DNA from: Gordonia sediminis
Lineage (GTDB): Bacteria; Actinomycetota; Actinomycetes; Mycobacteriales; Mycobacteriaceae
Length of the DNA: 64,000 bases
Reading direction: 5' to 3'
Assembly: GCA_004193205.1 (NCBI GenBank)
Contig: RZUM01000003.1
Coordinates: 496,001-560,000 of the forward strand
Each line of letters starts with the position of its first letter. The stretch's first letter is position 1. The notes under the pieces are model-generated. The model saw only the letters and a list, made by a program, of their open reading frames with translations. It had not been told where the DNA came from and ran no database searches. The translations under genes were made by a program, and so were the position numbers. Positions 1 through 13,999 of the stretch are shown here, in pieces.

Positions 1-42
1 GATGAGCTCGAAGCCGCCCGCGGCACCGGCGAAACCAGGTAG
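1..42 (+). CDS. 3' end of an upstream gene, possibly BlaI/CopY-type repressor (partial)
   Basis: Only the last 13 codons are in the window (DELEAARGTGETR, then TAG). The next gene is a BlaR1-like M56 peptidase that begins 49 bases downstream. In mycobacteria this peptidase (Rv1845c) is preceded by the BlaI repressor gene (Rv1846c), so this tail is probably that repressor. The identification is from position only; 13 residues show no motif. Another frame stays open to base 76, so the choice of frame is itself uncertain. Confidence 0.35.
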   Translation, partial: DELEAARGTGETR

Positions 43-91
43 ATTCTTCATTCCCACCAGCGACAACCACTGCTGACCGGCAAGGACATCG

Positions 92-1042
92 ATGACCGCG
101 CTCCTCTTCGGCATCCTGACCCTGGTCCTGGTCGGCCCTGCCGCCGAGGCGATGTCTCGTGCGTCTTGGCCGGTCCGGGCACCTCGGGCGGCGATGACGC
201 TGTGGCAGGCGATCGCCCTGGCCGGCGTGTTGTCCGCGTTCTCCTGCGGTCTGGCCATCGCGGCGAACCTCCTGGCGCCCGGCCCCGACGGCACACCGAC
301 GACCAATCCCCTGCACGAAATCGAGCGGCTCGGGTTGCCGCTCTGGCTGCTGCTCGTGGGCGTTTTCATGCTCACGGTGATGGTCGGCGCCCGGCTGATG
401 TACACCGTCATCCGGGTCGGCGTGCGCACCCGGGCGCGGCGACACGCCCACCGGCAACTCATCGACATCCTCGACCGCTGCGATCGCAGCGATCACTCCC
501 ACCCGCTGTTCGCCAGCGACGTGCGGATGATCGACGTCGAGCAACCCCTCGCCTATTGCCTACCGGGGCTGCGTCAGCGCGTGGTGGTCAGCGAGGGCGT
601 GGTCACGCGGCTGACCCGCGAGGAGTTGACCGCGGTGCTCGTGCACGAACGGGCGCACCTGCGCGCCCGCCATGACCTGGTCCTCGAGGCCTTCATCGCG
701 TTCCACGAAGCGTTTCCGCGGTTCGTCCGCAGTCAGTCGGCACTGGGTGCGGTGGAGTTGTTGGTCGAGGCACTGGCCGATGATCAGGCGGTCCGCGCGA
801 CCACGCCGACGACGCTGGGCCGCGCACTCGTCGCCTGCGCCGATGCGGTGGCGCCCCGCGGTGCCATGGCCGTCGGCGGTCCGACCACGCTGGCTCGTAT
901 CCACCGTCTGCGGGACGCACGCGACACCCGCCTGACAGCGATATGCGCCTACGCCGTGGCCGCGGCGATCCTGGTCGTCCCGACCCTCGCGGTCGCGATC
1001 CCGTGGCTGACCGAACTCAGCCGGCTGATGACCGCCGGGTGA
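92..1042 (+). CDS. M56 family (BlaR1-like) membrane metallopeptidase
   Basis: This 316-residue membrane protein has hydrophobic segments near residues 3-21, 40-60, 83-103 and 281-305. The zinc-peptidase motif HERAH lies at 185-189, on the cytoplasmic loop between the third and fourth segments, and EALADDQA near 226 is the likely third-ligand helix. The layout is that of the BlaR1/MecR1 M56 peptidases found next to BlaI repressors in mycobacteria, where cleavage of the repressor is the family role. There is no C-terminal penicillin-sensor domain, so what it senses is unknown. The ATG at 92 begins directly before the first membrane segment; no strong ribosome site precedes it. gnd follows on the same strand after 52 bases but has its own promoter-like box. 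Confidence 0.85.
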   Translation: MTALLFGILTLVLVGPAAEAMSRASWPVRAPRAAMTLWQAIALAGVLSAFSCGLAIAANLLAPGPDGTPTTNPLHEIERLGLPLWLLLVGVFMLTVMVGARLMYTVIRVGVRTRARRHAHRQLIDILDRCDRSDHSHPLFASDVRMIDVEQPLAYCLPGLRQRVVVSEGVVTRLTREELTAVLVHERAHLRARHDLVLEAFIAFHEAFPRFVRSQSALGAVELLVEALADDQAVRATTPTTLGRALVACADAVAPRGAMAVGGPTTLARIHRLRDARDTRLTAICAYAVAAAILVVPTLAVAIPWLTELSRLMTAG

Positions 1043-1081
1043 CCAGACCCGTCCCGTTGATCGTCGGCTCGGACGAGGCAA

Positions 1082-1087
1082 TAGGCT
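1082..1087 (+). promoter_or_regulatory. -10 box of a likely leaderless gnd promoter
   Basis: TAGGCT fits the actinobacterial -10 pattern TANNNT and is followed by exactly 7 bases before the gnd ATG. That spacing places the transcription start on or next to the A of the start codon. No Shine-Dalgarno sequence lies between the box and the ATG, as expected for a leaderless mRNA. No convincing -35 is visible. Confidence 0.5.
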
Positions 1088-1094
1088 TGACGCC

Positions 1095-2567
1095 ATGACG
1101 ACTCCCGCCGCTACGCCCGGTTCCGACTCCCCTGAATCGAAGAAGGCACAGATCGGTGTCACCGGTCTCGCCGTCATGGGTTCCAACATCGCACGCAACT
1201 TCGCTCGCAACGGCTACACGGTCGCGCTGCACAACCGCAGCATCGCCAAGACCGATGCCCTGATCGCCGAACACGGCTCCGACGGCGACTTCGTCCGCAC
1301 CGAGACGGTCGCGGAATTCGTCGACGCCCTGGAACGTCCACGCCGGGTCCTGATCATGGTGAAGGCCGGTGACGCCACCGACGCGGTGATCGGCGAATTG
1401 GCCGACGCGATGGAACCCGGCGACATCATCATCGACGGTGGCAACGCGCTCTACACCGACACGATCCGCCGTGAAAGGGCACTCGCCGAGCGTGGCCTGC
1501 ACTTCGTCGGTGCCGGTATCTCCGGCGGCGAGGAGGGCGCACTCAACGGGCCGTCGATCATGCCCGGCGGACCCGCCGAATCCTACAAGTCGTTGGGTCC
1601 GATGCTGGAATCGATCGCGGCCAACGTCGACGGCGAACCCTGCTGCACCCACATCGGCCCCGACGGCAGCGGCCACTTCGTGAAGATGGTGCACAACGGC
1701 ATCGAGTACGCCGACATGCAGCTCATCGGCGAGGCCTACGATCTCATGCGTCAGGCCCTCGACATGCCGGTCACCGACATCGCCGAGGTCTTCCGCGAGT
1801 GGAACACCACCGAACTGGAGAGCTACCTCGTCGAGATCACCGCCGAGGTGCTCAGTCAGGTCGACGCCGAGTCCGGCAAGCCGCTCGTCGACGTCGTCGT
1901 CGACGCTGCCGGGCAGAAGGGCACCGGGCGCTGGACCGTCAAGTCCGCGCTCGATCTCGGCATCCCCACCACCGGTATCGCCGAGGCCGTGTTCGCCCGC
2001 GCATTGTCGAGTGCCACCGACCAGCGTGTTGCCGCCCGTGGCCTGGCCGCCGGCACCCTCGGCGCCGCCCCCACCGACCGGGACGCGTTCGTCGCCGACG
2101 TCAGGTCGGCCCTCTATGCGTCCAAGGTCGTCGCCTATGCGCAGGGCTTCGATCAGATCGCCGCCGGCAGCGCCGAGTACGGCTGGGATGTCGACCGTGG
2201 TTCCCTGGCGACGATCTGGCGCGGTGGCTGCATCATCCGCGCGCAGTTCCTCAACCGCATCCGCGAGGCGTACCAGGAGAATCCGGATCTGCCGAGTCTC
2301 CTGCTCGCGCCGTATTTCCGCGACGCCGTCGAGGCCGGCATCGACAGCTGGCGCCGCGTCGTCGCGACCGCCACGACCCTGGGCATCCCGGTGCCGGCAT
2401 TCGCGTCGTCGCTGTCGTACTACGACGGTCTGCGCGCCGAGCGTCTGCCGGCCGCACTGACGCAGGGACTGCGCGACTACTTCGGTGCGCACACCTATCA
2501 GCGCGTCGACAAGTCCGGCACGTTCCACACCCTGTGGAGCGGGGACCGGTCCGAGGTCGAGGCCTGA
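1095..2567 (+). CDS. gnd: NADP-dependent 6-phosphogluconate dehydrogenase
   Basis: Cytosolic enzyme of the oxidative pentose phosphate pathway that decarboxylates 6-phosphogluconate to ribulose 5-phosphate. The Rossmann motif GLAVMGSNIARN begins at residue 24, and HNRS near 46-49 follows the second strand in the place typical of NADP-binding forms. The catalytic stretch GHFVKMVHNGIEYADMQ contains Lys197 and Glu204. The length of 490 residues is that of the dimeric long form (Gnd1/GndA). The orthologue in M. tuberculosis is Rv1844c, which also sits next to guaB1. The first dozen residues are Ser/Pro-rich and precede the conserved fold. Confidence 0.96.
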   Translation: MTTPAATPGSDSPESKKAQIGVTGLAVMGSNIARNFARNGYTVALHNRSIAKTDALIAEHGSDGDFVRTETVAEFVDALERPRRVLIMVKAGDATDAVIGELADAMEPGDIIIDGGNALYTDTIRRERALAERGLHFVGAGISGGEEGALNGPSIMPGGPAESYKSLGPMLESIAANVDGEPCCTHIGPDGSGHFVKMVHNGIEYADMQLIGEAYDLMRQALDMPVTDIAEVFREWNTTELESYLVEITAEVLSQVDAESGKPLVDVVVDAAGQKGTGRWTVKSALDLGIPTTGIAEAVFARALSSATDQRVAARGLAAGTLGAAPTDRDAFVADVRSALYASKVVAYAQGFDQIAAGSAEYGWDVDRGSLATIWRGGCIIRAQFLNRIREAYQENPDLPSLLLAPYFRDAVEAGIDSWRRVVATATTLGIPVPAFASSLSYYDGLRAERLPAALTQGLRDYFGAHTYQRVDKSGTFHTLWSGDRSEVEA

Positions 2568-4019
<1,452 letters not shown>

Positions 4020-4023
4020 CCGG

Positions 4024-5424
4024 GTGGAGACCCTCCTCCTCGTCGCGAGCCTCCTCGGCTTCATCGCCCTCACCCTGGGCACCGCCCTGTTCGTCGCGGC
4101 CGAGTTCTCCCTCACCGCGCTCGAACGTTCGACCATCGCCGACGATGTCGCCACCCGCGGTGACCGTCGGGCGCGCCAGGTGGAACGGGCCCACAAGACG
4201 CTGTCGTTCCAGCTGTCCGGAGCTCAGCTGGGCATCACCATCACCACACTGATCACCGGTTACATCGCCGAGCCGGTGCTGTCCGGCCTCTTCCACGACC
4301 CGCTGACGAATCTCGGGCTGAGCGCGTCGGCGGCATCCGGGGTCTCGCTCGCGCTGGCATTGATCATCGCCACGTCGCTGTCGATGGTCCTCGGCGAACT
4401 GATCCCCAAGAATCTCGCCATCGCCAAGCCGCTGGCGGTGGCCCGGGCGACGTCCGGGCCGATCACGCTGTTCTCGGCCGTCTTCAAATGGGCGATCAAC
4501 GGGCTGAACGGATCGGCGAACTGGATCGTGCGCCGGCTGGGTATCGAGCCCGCCGAGGAACTGCGCTCGGCTCGCTCACCCCAGGAACTCGTCTCGCTGG
4601 TGCGTAACTCCGCTCGCGAGGGTTCGATCGACGAGGACACGGCGGCACTGGTCGACCGATCGCTGAAATTCGGTGAACTGACCGCGGAAGATCTCATGAC
4701 CCCGCGCGTCACCGTCGAATCCCTTGATCGCGACGACAACATCCGCGACCTCGTGATGGCGTCGTCACGCACCGGGCACTCCCGCTTCCCGGTCGTCATC
4801 GACGGCGACCTCGACGACCTCGTCGGCGTGGTCCACATCAAGCAGGCGTTCACCGTCGCCCCCGAACGTCTCGCCGACACCACGGTGGAGTCCATCGCGC
4901 GTCCGGTTCCCCGGGTCCCGGCGAGTCTCGACGGGGATGCGCTGATGGCGCGGATCCGCGCCGACGGCATGGAGCTGTGCGTCGTCATCGACGAATACGG
5001 GGGTGCCGCGGGCATCGTCACCACCGAGGACCTCATCGAGGAGATCCTCGGCGACGTCACCGACGAACACGACCGGGAGCGTGCCGACGTCGCCGTCGAC
5101 GGAGACGGCTACCTGTGCTCGGGCCTGCTTCGCACCGACGAGTTGTTCGACGCGATCGGCTACCGCGCCCCCGAGGGTTCCTACGACACCCTCGGCGGGC
5201 TCGTCATGTTCTGTCTGGGACGAATCCCGGAGGTCGGCGATTCGGTGGAGCTTCCGCACCGGTCGGTCCACGACGAGGACGACGAGGAAGAGGAACCACC
5301 GGTGGGCGCGGAGGTGACCTGGCGCGCCGTGGTCACCCAGATGGACGGGCGCCGCATCGATGTGGTGTCGCTGCGCCCGGTGCACGACGAACCGCAGGCG
5401 TCGACGGTGGGCGTCGCGCGGTGA
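4024..5424 (+). CDS. CNNM/CorC-type (HlyC family) membrane protein with CBS pair, first copy
   Basis: The 466-residue protein has a DUF21/CNNM transmembrane domain (residues about 1-195, with ALFVAAEFSLTALER near the start and GELIPKNLAIAKP around 120), a CBS pair (about 215-335), and a C-terminal CorC/HlyC transporter-associated domain. The family is linked to Mg/Co homeostasis; the substrate here is not shown by the sequence. The GTG start at 4024 is chosen because METLLLVASLLGF opens the first membrane helix; the frame stays open upstream inside guaB1 but that part is unlike the family. Its stop overlaps the start of the next CNNM gene by four bases (GTGA). Orthologue Rv1842c. Confidence 0.9.
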   Translation: METLLLVASLLGFIALTLGTALFVAAEFSLTALERSTIADDVATRGDRRARQVERAHKTLSFQLSGAQLGITITTLITGYIAEPVLSGLFHDPLTNLGLSASAASGVSLALALIIATSLSMVLGELIPKNLAIAKPLAVARATSGPITLFSAVFKWAINGLNGSANWIVRRLGIEPAEELRSARSPQELVSLVRNSAREGSIDEDTAALVDRSLKFGELTAEDLMTPRVTVESLDRDDNIRDLVMASSRTGHSRFPVVIDGDLDDLVGVVHIKQAFTVAPERLADTTVESIARPVPRVPASLDGDALMARIRADGMELCVVIDEYGGAAGIVTTEDLIEEILGDVTDEHDRERADVAVDGDGYLCSGLLRTDELFDAIGYRAPEGSYDTLGGLVMFCLGRIPEVGDSVELPHRSVHDEDDEEEEPPVGAEVTWRAVVTQMDGRRIDVVSLRPVHDEPQASTVGVAR

Positions 5425-6497
5425 ACGACGTCTGGGCCGTGGTTCTCACGGTGGCATTGTTGGCCGGCAACGCCTTCTTCGTCGGCGCCGAGTTCTCGCT
5501 GATCTCGGCGCGCCGCGACCGGCTCGAAACTCTCGAGGAGAGCGGCAAGAAGCGGGCGCGCACCGTCATCCGGGCCGGGGAACGTCTGTCCCTGATGCTT
5601 GCCGGCGCGCAGCTGGGCATCACGATCTGTTCCATCCTCCTCGGCCGCGTCGGTGAGCCCGCGGTGGCCCACCTCATCGAGGCGCCGATGGAACTGCTGC
5701 ACGTGCCCGAGGGGCTGTTGCACCCGATCTCCTTCGCGATCGCCCTCGGATTGATCTCGGTCCTGCACATCCTCATCGGTGAGATGGTGCCGAAGAACAT
5801 CGCGCTGGCGGGGCCGGAGACGTCGGCGATGCTGCTGGTGCCCGCGCATCTCGGGTTCATCCGTCTCGCCCGTCCGCTGATCGCGTTCTACAACTGGCTG
5901 GCCAACGGCGCGTTGCGGCTCATGCGGGTGCCGATCAAGGACGAACTCGCCTCGGCGGTCTCCCCCGGTGAACTCGCGCAGATGATCAGCGAGTCCAAGC
6001 AGGAAGGACTCCTCGACGCCGAGGAGCACGAGCGTCTCACCCGCGCGCTGCGGTCGGTGAGCCGCGTCGTCACCGAGGTGATGATCCCGCTGGAGCTGAT
6101 GCGCAGCGTCGACGTCGAGGTCGATGCGGGGACCGGCGGAACCGGGCCGACGCTCGGTGCGGTCGAGCGGGCGGTGAGCGACACCGGCTTCTCCCGGTTC
6201 CCGGTCCGCGGCCCCGACGGCACGTTCACCGGCTATCTGCATCTCAAGGACGTGCTCGACGAGATCCTCGACGAACGGATCGGGCCGGACACCATCATCG
6301 GCATCGACAAGATCCGGCCGCTCCCCGTCATCGCGTCGACCACCCCGCTCGACGAGGCCACCGGGGTGCTGCGGCGGGCGAGCGCACACCTGGGGGCCGT
6401 CGTCGACGACACCGGGCGCACCGTCGGGGTGGTGGCACTCGCCGACCTCGCCGAGGAGTTCGTCGGCAACGTCCGTGACGAGACGCACCGGGTGTGA
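5421..6497 (+). CDS. CNNM/CorC-type membrane protein with CBS pair, second copy
   Basis: The 358-residue paralogue of the preceding gene (Rv1841c-like) has a DUF21/CNNM domain with FFVGAEFSLISARRDRLE near residue 17 and GEMVPKNIALAGP at about 120, followed by a CBS pair. It ends soon after the second CBS and lacks the CorC/HlyC C-terminal domain that its neighbour keeps. The two may form a heteromeric transporter or ion sensor (inference from pairing and translational coupling). The start is GTG 5421, overlapping the previous stop as GTGA. The downstream gene is coupled in the same way. Confidence 0.9.
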   Translation: MNDVWAVVLTVALLAGNAFFVGAEFSLISARRDRLETLEESGKKRARTVIRAGERLSLMLAGAQLGITICSILLGRVGEPAVAHLIEAPMELLHVPEGLLHPISFAIALGLISVLHILIGEMVPKNIALAGPETSAMLLVPAHLGFIRLARPLIAFYNWLANGALRLMRVPIKDELASAVSPGELAQMISESKQEGLLDAEEHERLTRALRSVSRVVTEVMIPLELMRSVDVEVDAGTGGTGPTLGAVERAVSDTGFSRFPVRGPDGTFTGYLHLKDVLDEILDERIGPDTIIGIDKIRPLPVIASTTPLDEATGVLRRASAHLGAVVDDTGRTVGVVALADLAEEFVGNVRDETHRV

Positions 6498-7423
6498 CGA
6501 TGATGGCGAACCAGGTGTGGGCGAGCCAGGTGTCCGAGAAGCAGGTGTCCGAGAAGCAGGTGTCGGGGTCGGTGTTGGCGGCCCCGGACTGGCGGGCGCG
6601 CCGTGAGCGTCATCGGGCGCGGGTCGACGAACTCGTCGGGCCGTATCTGCGGGCGCGGCGGCGAGGTGCCAAACACCCGGTGATCGACTTCCTCTTCACC
6701 TACTACGCCTCGCGCCCCGCCCATGTGTTGCGGTGGCATCCGGGGTTCGGGATCGTGCTCGCCGACGCGGAGATCTACCTCGACCTGCGGGGCTACCACC
6801 GCGTCGACGGCGGCGTGAGTGTCGACCCCGACCATTTGCGCACCCGGGCGGGTGCGCTGCGCACCACCGAAGCGCTGCTGCGGGCCACCGCGTCACGGCC
6901 GGCCCGACTGGGATGTTTCGGGCTTCACGAATGGGCGATGGTCTATCGGACCGACGACACGCGCCACGACGTCCCGCTCCGACTCGGCGCGGCCGGGACC
7001 GATGCGGTGGTCGATGCGATGGGGTTGCGCTGCACCCATTTCGACGCGTTCCGGTTCTTCACCGACGCGGCACGGCCGCACAACGAGGTGGAGCTGACCC
7101 GGGACCGGCAGATCGACGACGAGCAGCCGGGATGTCTGCACGCCACCATGGACCTCTACCGCGCCTGCTTCTCACTCGCCCCACTGATCCCCTCGGACCT
7201 CACCCTGGCGGCCTTCGCACTCGCGTTGCGCGCCCGGGAGCTGGACATGCGGGCCAGCCCCTATGACCTGCGCCCTCTCGGGTACGAACCGGTGCCGATC
7301 GAGACCCCGAGCGGCCGGGCCGAGTACGTGCGGGAGCAGGCGGCCATCGCCGAGCGGGGCGCGGTCTTGCGGGACACCGTGGCGCGACGGTGCACCGAGT
7401 TGCTGGCAGCCGTCGCACCCTGA
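6494..7423 (+). CDS. putative 3-methyladenine DNA glycosylase family protein
   Basis: The 309-residue protein belongs to the actinobacterial family usually named 3-methyladenine DNA glycosylase. Hallmarks are WRARRERHRARVDELVGPYL (about residues 30-50), KHPVIDFLFTYYASRPAHVLRWHPGFG and the block GCLHATMDLYRACFSLAPLIPS. I know of no direct biochemical proof, and no helix-hairpin-helix motif is visible, so the activity is a name carried by the family. The GTG at 6494 overlaps the upstream stop (GTGA); ATG codons at 6500 and 6503 are alternatives. The N-terminus has an odd duplication, SEKQVSEKQVSG, encoded by a 15-bp tandem repeat just before the conserved region. Confidence 0.7.
   Translation: MTMMANQVWASQVSEKQVSEKQVSGSVLAAPDWRARRERHRARVDELVGPYLRARRRGAKHPVIDFLFTYYASRPAHVLRWHPGFGIVLADAEIYLDLRGYHRVDGGVSVDPDHLRTRAGALRTTEALLRATASRPARLGCFGLHEWAMVYRTDDTRHDVPLRLGAAGTDAVVDAMGLRCTHFDAFRFFTDAARPHNEVELTRDRQIDDEQPGCLHATMDLYRACFSLAPLIPSDLTLAAFALALRARELDMRASPYDLRPLGYEPVPIETPSGRAEYVREQAAIAERGAVLRDTVARRCTELLAAVAP
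6527..6566 (+). repeat. 15-bp in-frame tandem repeat in the glycosylase-like gene
   Basis: The unit CAGGTGTCCGAGAAG occurs twice in a row with a third partial copy (CAGGTGTCGGG), and a weaker copy lies just upstream. It encodes the repeated pentapeptide QVSEK in the non-conserved N-terminus, and looks like replication slippage that preserved the frame. Confidence 0.85.
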
Positions 7424-7598
7424 CGAAGCCCCTAAAACCTCACAAGGCAGGGGGATCATCGAGATACTGGCATCGGCGCATGTCTGCTCTGAGGTTCCCG
7501 GGCCCCTACACCGGGCCGGACCGGGGACACCTGCCGGAACGCTGATTACCGGCGAGTAGCATTGACGTCGTTCCATCGCCGCCGTGAGAGAGGCTGTC

Positions 7599-9812
7599 AT
7601 GTCAGACCGGGTCACCGTCAACGGGTTGCAGGTCGATTCCGTCCTGTACGACTTCATCAACAACGAGGCGTTGCCCGGTACCGGCGTAGATCAGGACGCC
7701 TTCTGGGCGGGAGCCGCGTCGGTGTTCTCCGACCTCGCGCCCCGTAACCGTGAACTGCTCGCCATCCGCGAAGAGCTCCAGGCCAAGGTCGACCAGTGGC
7801 ACCGCGAGCATCCCGCGTCGCCGGACAACTTCGACCACGCCGCCTACAAGGCGTTCCTGAGCGAGATCGGTTATCTCGTCGAGCCGCCCGCCGACTTCCA
7901 GATCGGCACCGCGAACGTGGACCGCGAGATCTCCGAGACCGCCGGCCCGCAACTCGTGGTGCCGGTCCTCAACGCCCGCTTCGCGCTCAACGCGTCCAAC
8001 GCCCGATGGGGATCGCTGTATGACGCGCTCTACGGCACCGACGTCATCCCCGAGGCCGACGGCGCGGAGAAGGTCGGCGCCTACAACAAGGTGCGCGGTG
8101 ACAAGGTCATCGCCTACGCCAAGGATTTCCTGGACAAGGCCGTCCCGCTCGAGCAGTGCAGCTACACCGACGTCACCGCCTTCGCCGTGGTGGACTCGGC
8201 CCTGCAGGTCACCCTCGCCGACGGCAAGACCGCGACCCTCGCCGATCCGTCGGCGTTCGTCGGCTACCGCGGTGACGCCTCGTCGCCGTCGTCGGTGCTG
8301 TTGCGCCACAACGGTCTGCACATCGACATCGAGATCGATCCGAACTCGCCGATCGGCACGACCGATCCCGCCGGCATCAAGGATGTGGTGATGGAGTCGG
8401 CGATCACCACGATCATGGACTTCGAGGACTCGGTGGCCGCGGTCGACGCCGACGACAAGGTGCTCGGCTACCGCAACTGGCTCGGCCTGAACAGGGGCGA
8501 TCTGGCCGAAAAGGTCGCCAAGGGCGGCAAGACGTTCACCCGGACGCTGAACCCGAACCGCGACTACACCGCACCTGACGGTTCGGCCTTCGACCTACAC
8601 GGCCGCTCGCTGCTGTTCGTGCGCAACGTCGGGCACCTGATGACCAACCCGTCGATCCTCGACGCCGACGGCAACGAGGTGCCCGAGGGCATCCTCGACG
8701 CGCTGATCACCTCGACCGCCGCCATGCACGGTCTGTCCGGCGCCGGGAGCGAAGCGAGCGGGCTCAGTGTCACGTCCGAAGGTCTGCAGAACTCGCGGAC
8801 CGGGTCGATCTACATCGTGAAGCCCAAGATGCACGGCCCCGACGAGGTCGCGTTCACGGTCGAGCTGTTCGGCCGCGTCGAACAGGTCCTCGGGCTGCCG
8901 GCGAACACCATCAAGGTCGGCATCATGGACGAGGAGCGCCGCACCACCGTGAACCTGAAGGCCTGCATCAAGGCCGCGCAGGAGAGGGTGGTGTTCATCA
9001 ACACCGGATTCCTCGACCGCACCGGCGACGAGATCCACACCTCCATGGAGGCCGGCGCGATGATCCGCAAGGGCGAGATGAAGAAGCAGAAGTGGATTCT
9101 GGCCTACGAGGATTTCAACGTCGACACCGGTCTGCACGCGGGACTGCAGCACAAGGCGCAGATCGGCAAGGGTATGTGGGCGATGACCGACCTCATGGCC
9201 GAGATGGTGGAGCAGAAGATCGGGCAGCCGCAGGCCGGCGCCACCACCGCCTGGGTACCGTCGCCGACCGCGGCGACGCTGCACGCGATGCACTATCACC
9301 TCGTCGACGTCTTCGAACGGCAGGACGAGATCGCCAAGCGCGACCCGGCATCGGTCGACGACATCCTCACCATCCCGCTCGCCCCGAAGACCGACTGGTC
9401 CGAGGAGGAGAAGCGTGAGGAACTCGACAACAACTGCCAGTCGATCCTCGGTTATGTGGTGCGCTGGATCAGCCAGGGCGTCGGCTGCTCCAAGGTGCCC
9501 GACATCCACGATGTCGCCCTGATGGAGGACCGCGCCACCCTGCGGATCTCCAGTCAGCTGTTGGCCAACTGGATTCGTCACGAAATCGTGTCGGCCGACG
9601 ACGTCGTCGCGGCTCTGGAGCGGATGGCGCCGGTGGTCGACCGGCAGAACGCCGACGATCCCTCCTACCTGCCGATGGCGCCCGACTTCGACACGAACAT
9701 CGCGTTCCAGGCCGCCAAGGCGCTTATCCTCGAAGGAACGACGCAGCCGAGCGGCTACACCGAGCCGATCCTGCATCGCAAGCGGCGCGAGTTCAAGGCC
9801 GCCAACGCCTGA
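7599..9812 (+). CDS. glcB: malate synthase G
   Basis: Cytosolic enzyme that condenses glyoxylate with acetyl-CoA to malate, completing the glyoxylate shunt. The 737-residue length is typical of the G isoform. [15 protein letters not shown] carries the catalytic Arg (Arg339 region of the M. tuberculosis enzyme) and [14 protein letters not shown] carries the catalytic base Asp. ATG 7599 is chosen because GAGAGAGG lies a few bases upstream and [13 protein letters not shown] matches family starts; a GTG 15 bases upstream would delete that ribosome site. The 175-base upstream gap holds only a weak -10-like TAGCAT at 7557-7562. Orthologue Rv1837c, in the same block. Confidence 0.96.
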   Translation: MSDRVTVNGLQVDSVLYDFINNEALPGTGVDQDAFWAGAASVFSDLAPRNRELLAIREELQAKVDQWHREHPASPDNFDHAAYKAFLSEIGYLVEPPADFQIGTANVDREISETAGPQLVVPVLNARFALNASNARWGSLYDALYGTDVIPEADGAEKVGAYNKVRGDKVIAYAKDFLDKAVPLEQCSYTDVTAFAVVDSALQVTLADGKTATLADPSAFVGYRGDASSPSSVLLRHNGLHIDIEIDPNSPIGTTDPAGIKDVVMESAITTIMDFEDSVAAVDADDKVLGYRNWLGLNRGDLAEKVAKGGKTFTRTLNPNRDYTAPDGSAFDLHGRSLLFVRNVGHLMTNPSILDADGNEVPEGILDALITSTAAMHGLSGAGSEASGLSVTSEGLQNSRTGSIYIVKPKMHGPDEVAFTVELFGRVEQVLGLPANTIKVGIMDEERRTTVNLKACIKAAQERVVFINTGFLDRTGDEIHTSMEAGAMIRKGEMKKQKWILAYEDFNVDTGLHAGLQHKAQIGKGMWAMTDLMAEMVEQKIGQPQAGATTAWVPSPTAATLHAMHYHLVDVFERQDEIAKRDPASVDDILTIPLAPKTDWSEEEKREELDNNCQSILGYVVRWISQGVGCSKVPDIHDVALMEDRATLRISSQLLANWIRHEIVSADDVVAALERMAPVVDRQNADDPSYLPMAPDFDTNIAFQAAKALILEGTTQPSGYTEPILHRKRREFKAANA

Positions 9813-9874
9813 CCGGCCGCCCTGTCCACGACCTGGCCGGGTAGAGGTCGGTCCGAACAAGGGAAGGCAGGGGG

Positions 9875-11059
9875 TTGGCACACCATCGGAGCGCCACGGG
9901 CCGCTCGGGACTGAGTGGTCGCGGAGTCAGTCGAGGTCTGGTCGGCACCCTGCTGGCGGTGGTTCTCGTGGCAGCCCTGGTGGTGCTGTGGATCCAGCTC
10001 GGCGACCGCGTCGACCGGCAGGGCGACCAGGCCGCCGCGACCTGTGTGGAGGGCAAGACCACTGTCCCCGTCGTCGCCGACGCCGATGTGGCCGGCGCCC
10101 TCGGTGAGATCGCGCAGGATTTCGCGAAGACCAACCCGGTGGTCCGCGATCACTGTGTGACCATCGCCGTGCGGCCGGGTGACGCGAAGATCACCCTCGA
10201 CGGGCTCACCGGGAACTGGGACGCCGAATCCCTCGGTGCCCACCCGGCCGCCTGGGTCCCGCAGTCGTCGATCTGGGCCGCCGAGCTGACCGCGGCCCAA
10301 CCCGAGTTGGTCGACGGCGACCCTGACTCGCTGGTCTCCTCACCGGTCGTCCTCGCCGTCGCGCCTCGCCTCGCGCAAGCCTTCGGCGACAACCTCGACT
10401 GGCAGCAACTACCTACCCTGCAGCAGCGCAATGCGAGCCTGGGCGCGTTCGGCCTGGGCAGCTGGGGATCGATCCGATTGGCGATGCCGACCGGGGCACA
10501 ATCGGACGCGACGGCGCTGGCCGCCCAGGCGGTCGCCATGCAGGTGACCCGGACGACCGGCCCGTTGACCGAGCAGGACGCACGCTCGGACCGCGTCTCG
10601 TCGAGTGTCGAGGCGATGCTCGACGGCGCACCGCGCTCACCCGACGGGACGCCGGTCGGGGCGGCCCGGGAAATGGCGGACGCGTCGAACCCCGCGACCT
10701 CCCCGATCCACGCCGTATCGATCACCGAACAGCAGCTCTACCAACTCACCCGCGAGGACACCACGGCCCGACTTGCCGAGGTGGTGCCGGGTGGTCCCAC
10801 CCCGATGGCCGACTTCCCCATCATCCGGTTGACAGGACCGCAGGTCGCCCCCGAACAGGCCGACGCGGTGGCCGAGTTCTTCCGGTTCGTGGCCACCCCC
10901 GACGAACTCGGCAAACTCACCGCGCTCGGTTTCCGCGGCGACGCGCCGATGCCGCCGGCGACCGCGACGGTCACCTTCCCGGTGACCGCCAACCCGATGC
11001 CGAATCCGGAGACGGCCGCCGCGGTGACCATCAACGGACTCGTCTACGGATGGGCGTAG
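9875..11059 (+). CDS. membrane-anchored periplasmic-binding-type protein (Rv1836c-like, short)
   Basis: The 394-residue protein has a short basic N-terminus, one membrane anchor at about residues 23-44 (LVGTLLAVVLVAALVVLW) and an extracytoplasmic region resembling type II solute-binding proteins: VPVVADADVAGALGEIAQDF, then SLVSSPVVLAVAPRLAQAFG. The ligand is unknown. In mycobacteria the comparable gene near glcB also carries a C-terminal von Willebrand A domain (from memory); this one ends without it. The start is TTG 9875, preceded by AAGGCAGGGGG. It converges with gcvP, leaving 13 bases between stops. Confidence 0.6.
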   Translation: MAHHRSATGRSGLSGRGVSRGLVGTLLAVVLVAALVVLWIQLGDRVDRQGDQAAATCVEGKTTVPVVADADVAGALGEIAQDFAKTNPVVRDHCVTIAVRPGDAKITLDGLTGNWDAESLGAHPAAWVPQSSIWAAELTAAQPELVDGDPDSLVSSPVVLAVAPRLAQAFGDNLDWQQLPTLQQRNASLGAFGLGSWGSIRLAMPTGAQSDATALAAQAVAMQVTRTTGPLTEQDARSDRVSSSVEAMLDGAPRSPDGTPVGAAREMADASNPATSPIHAVSITEQQLYQLTREDTTARLAEVVPGGPTPMADFPIIRLTGPQVAPEQADAVAEFFRFVATPDELGKLTALGFRGDAPMPPATATVTFPVTANPMPNPETAAAVTINGLVYGWA

Positions 11060-11072
11060 ACACACCACCAGG

Positions 11073-13967
<2,895 letters not shown>

Positions 13968-13999
13968 GGCGGACGGGCAACCTCTCGGCGGTCAGGGCC

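Noticed and set aside
4977-5420. Upstream extension of the second CNNM gene inside the first
   Set aside because: The residues before 5421 are Arg/Gly/Pro-rich and unlike the family. The GTGA junction explains the start.
8595-9881. Minus-strand open frame opposite glcB
   Set aside because: It mirrors a certain gene and contains no recognisable motif.
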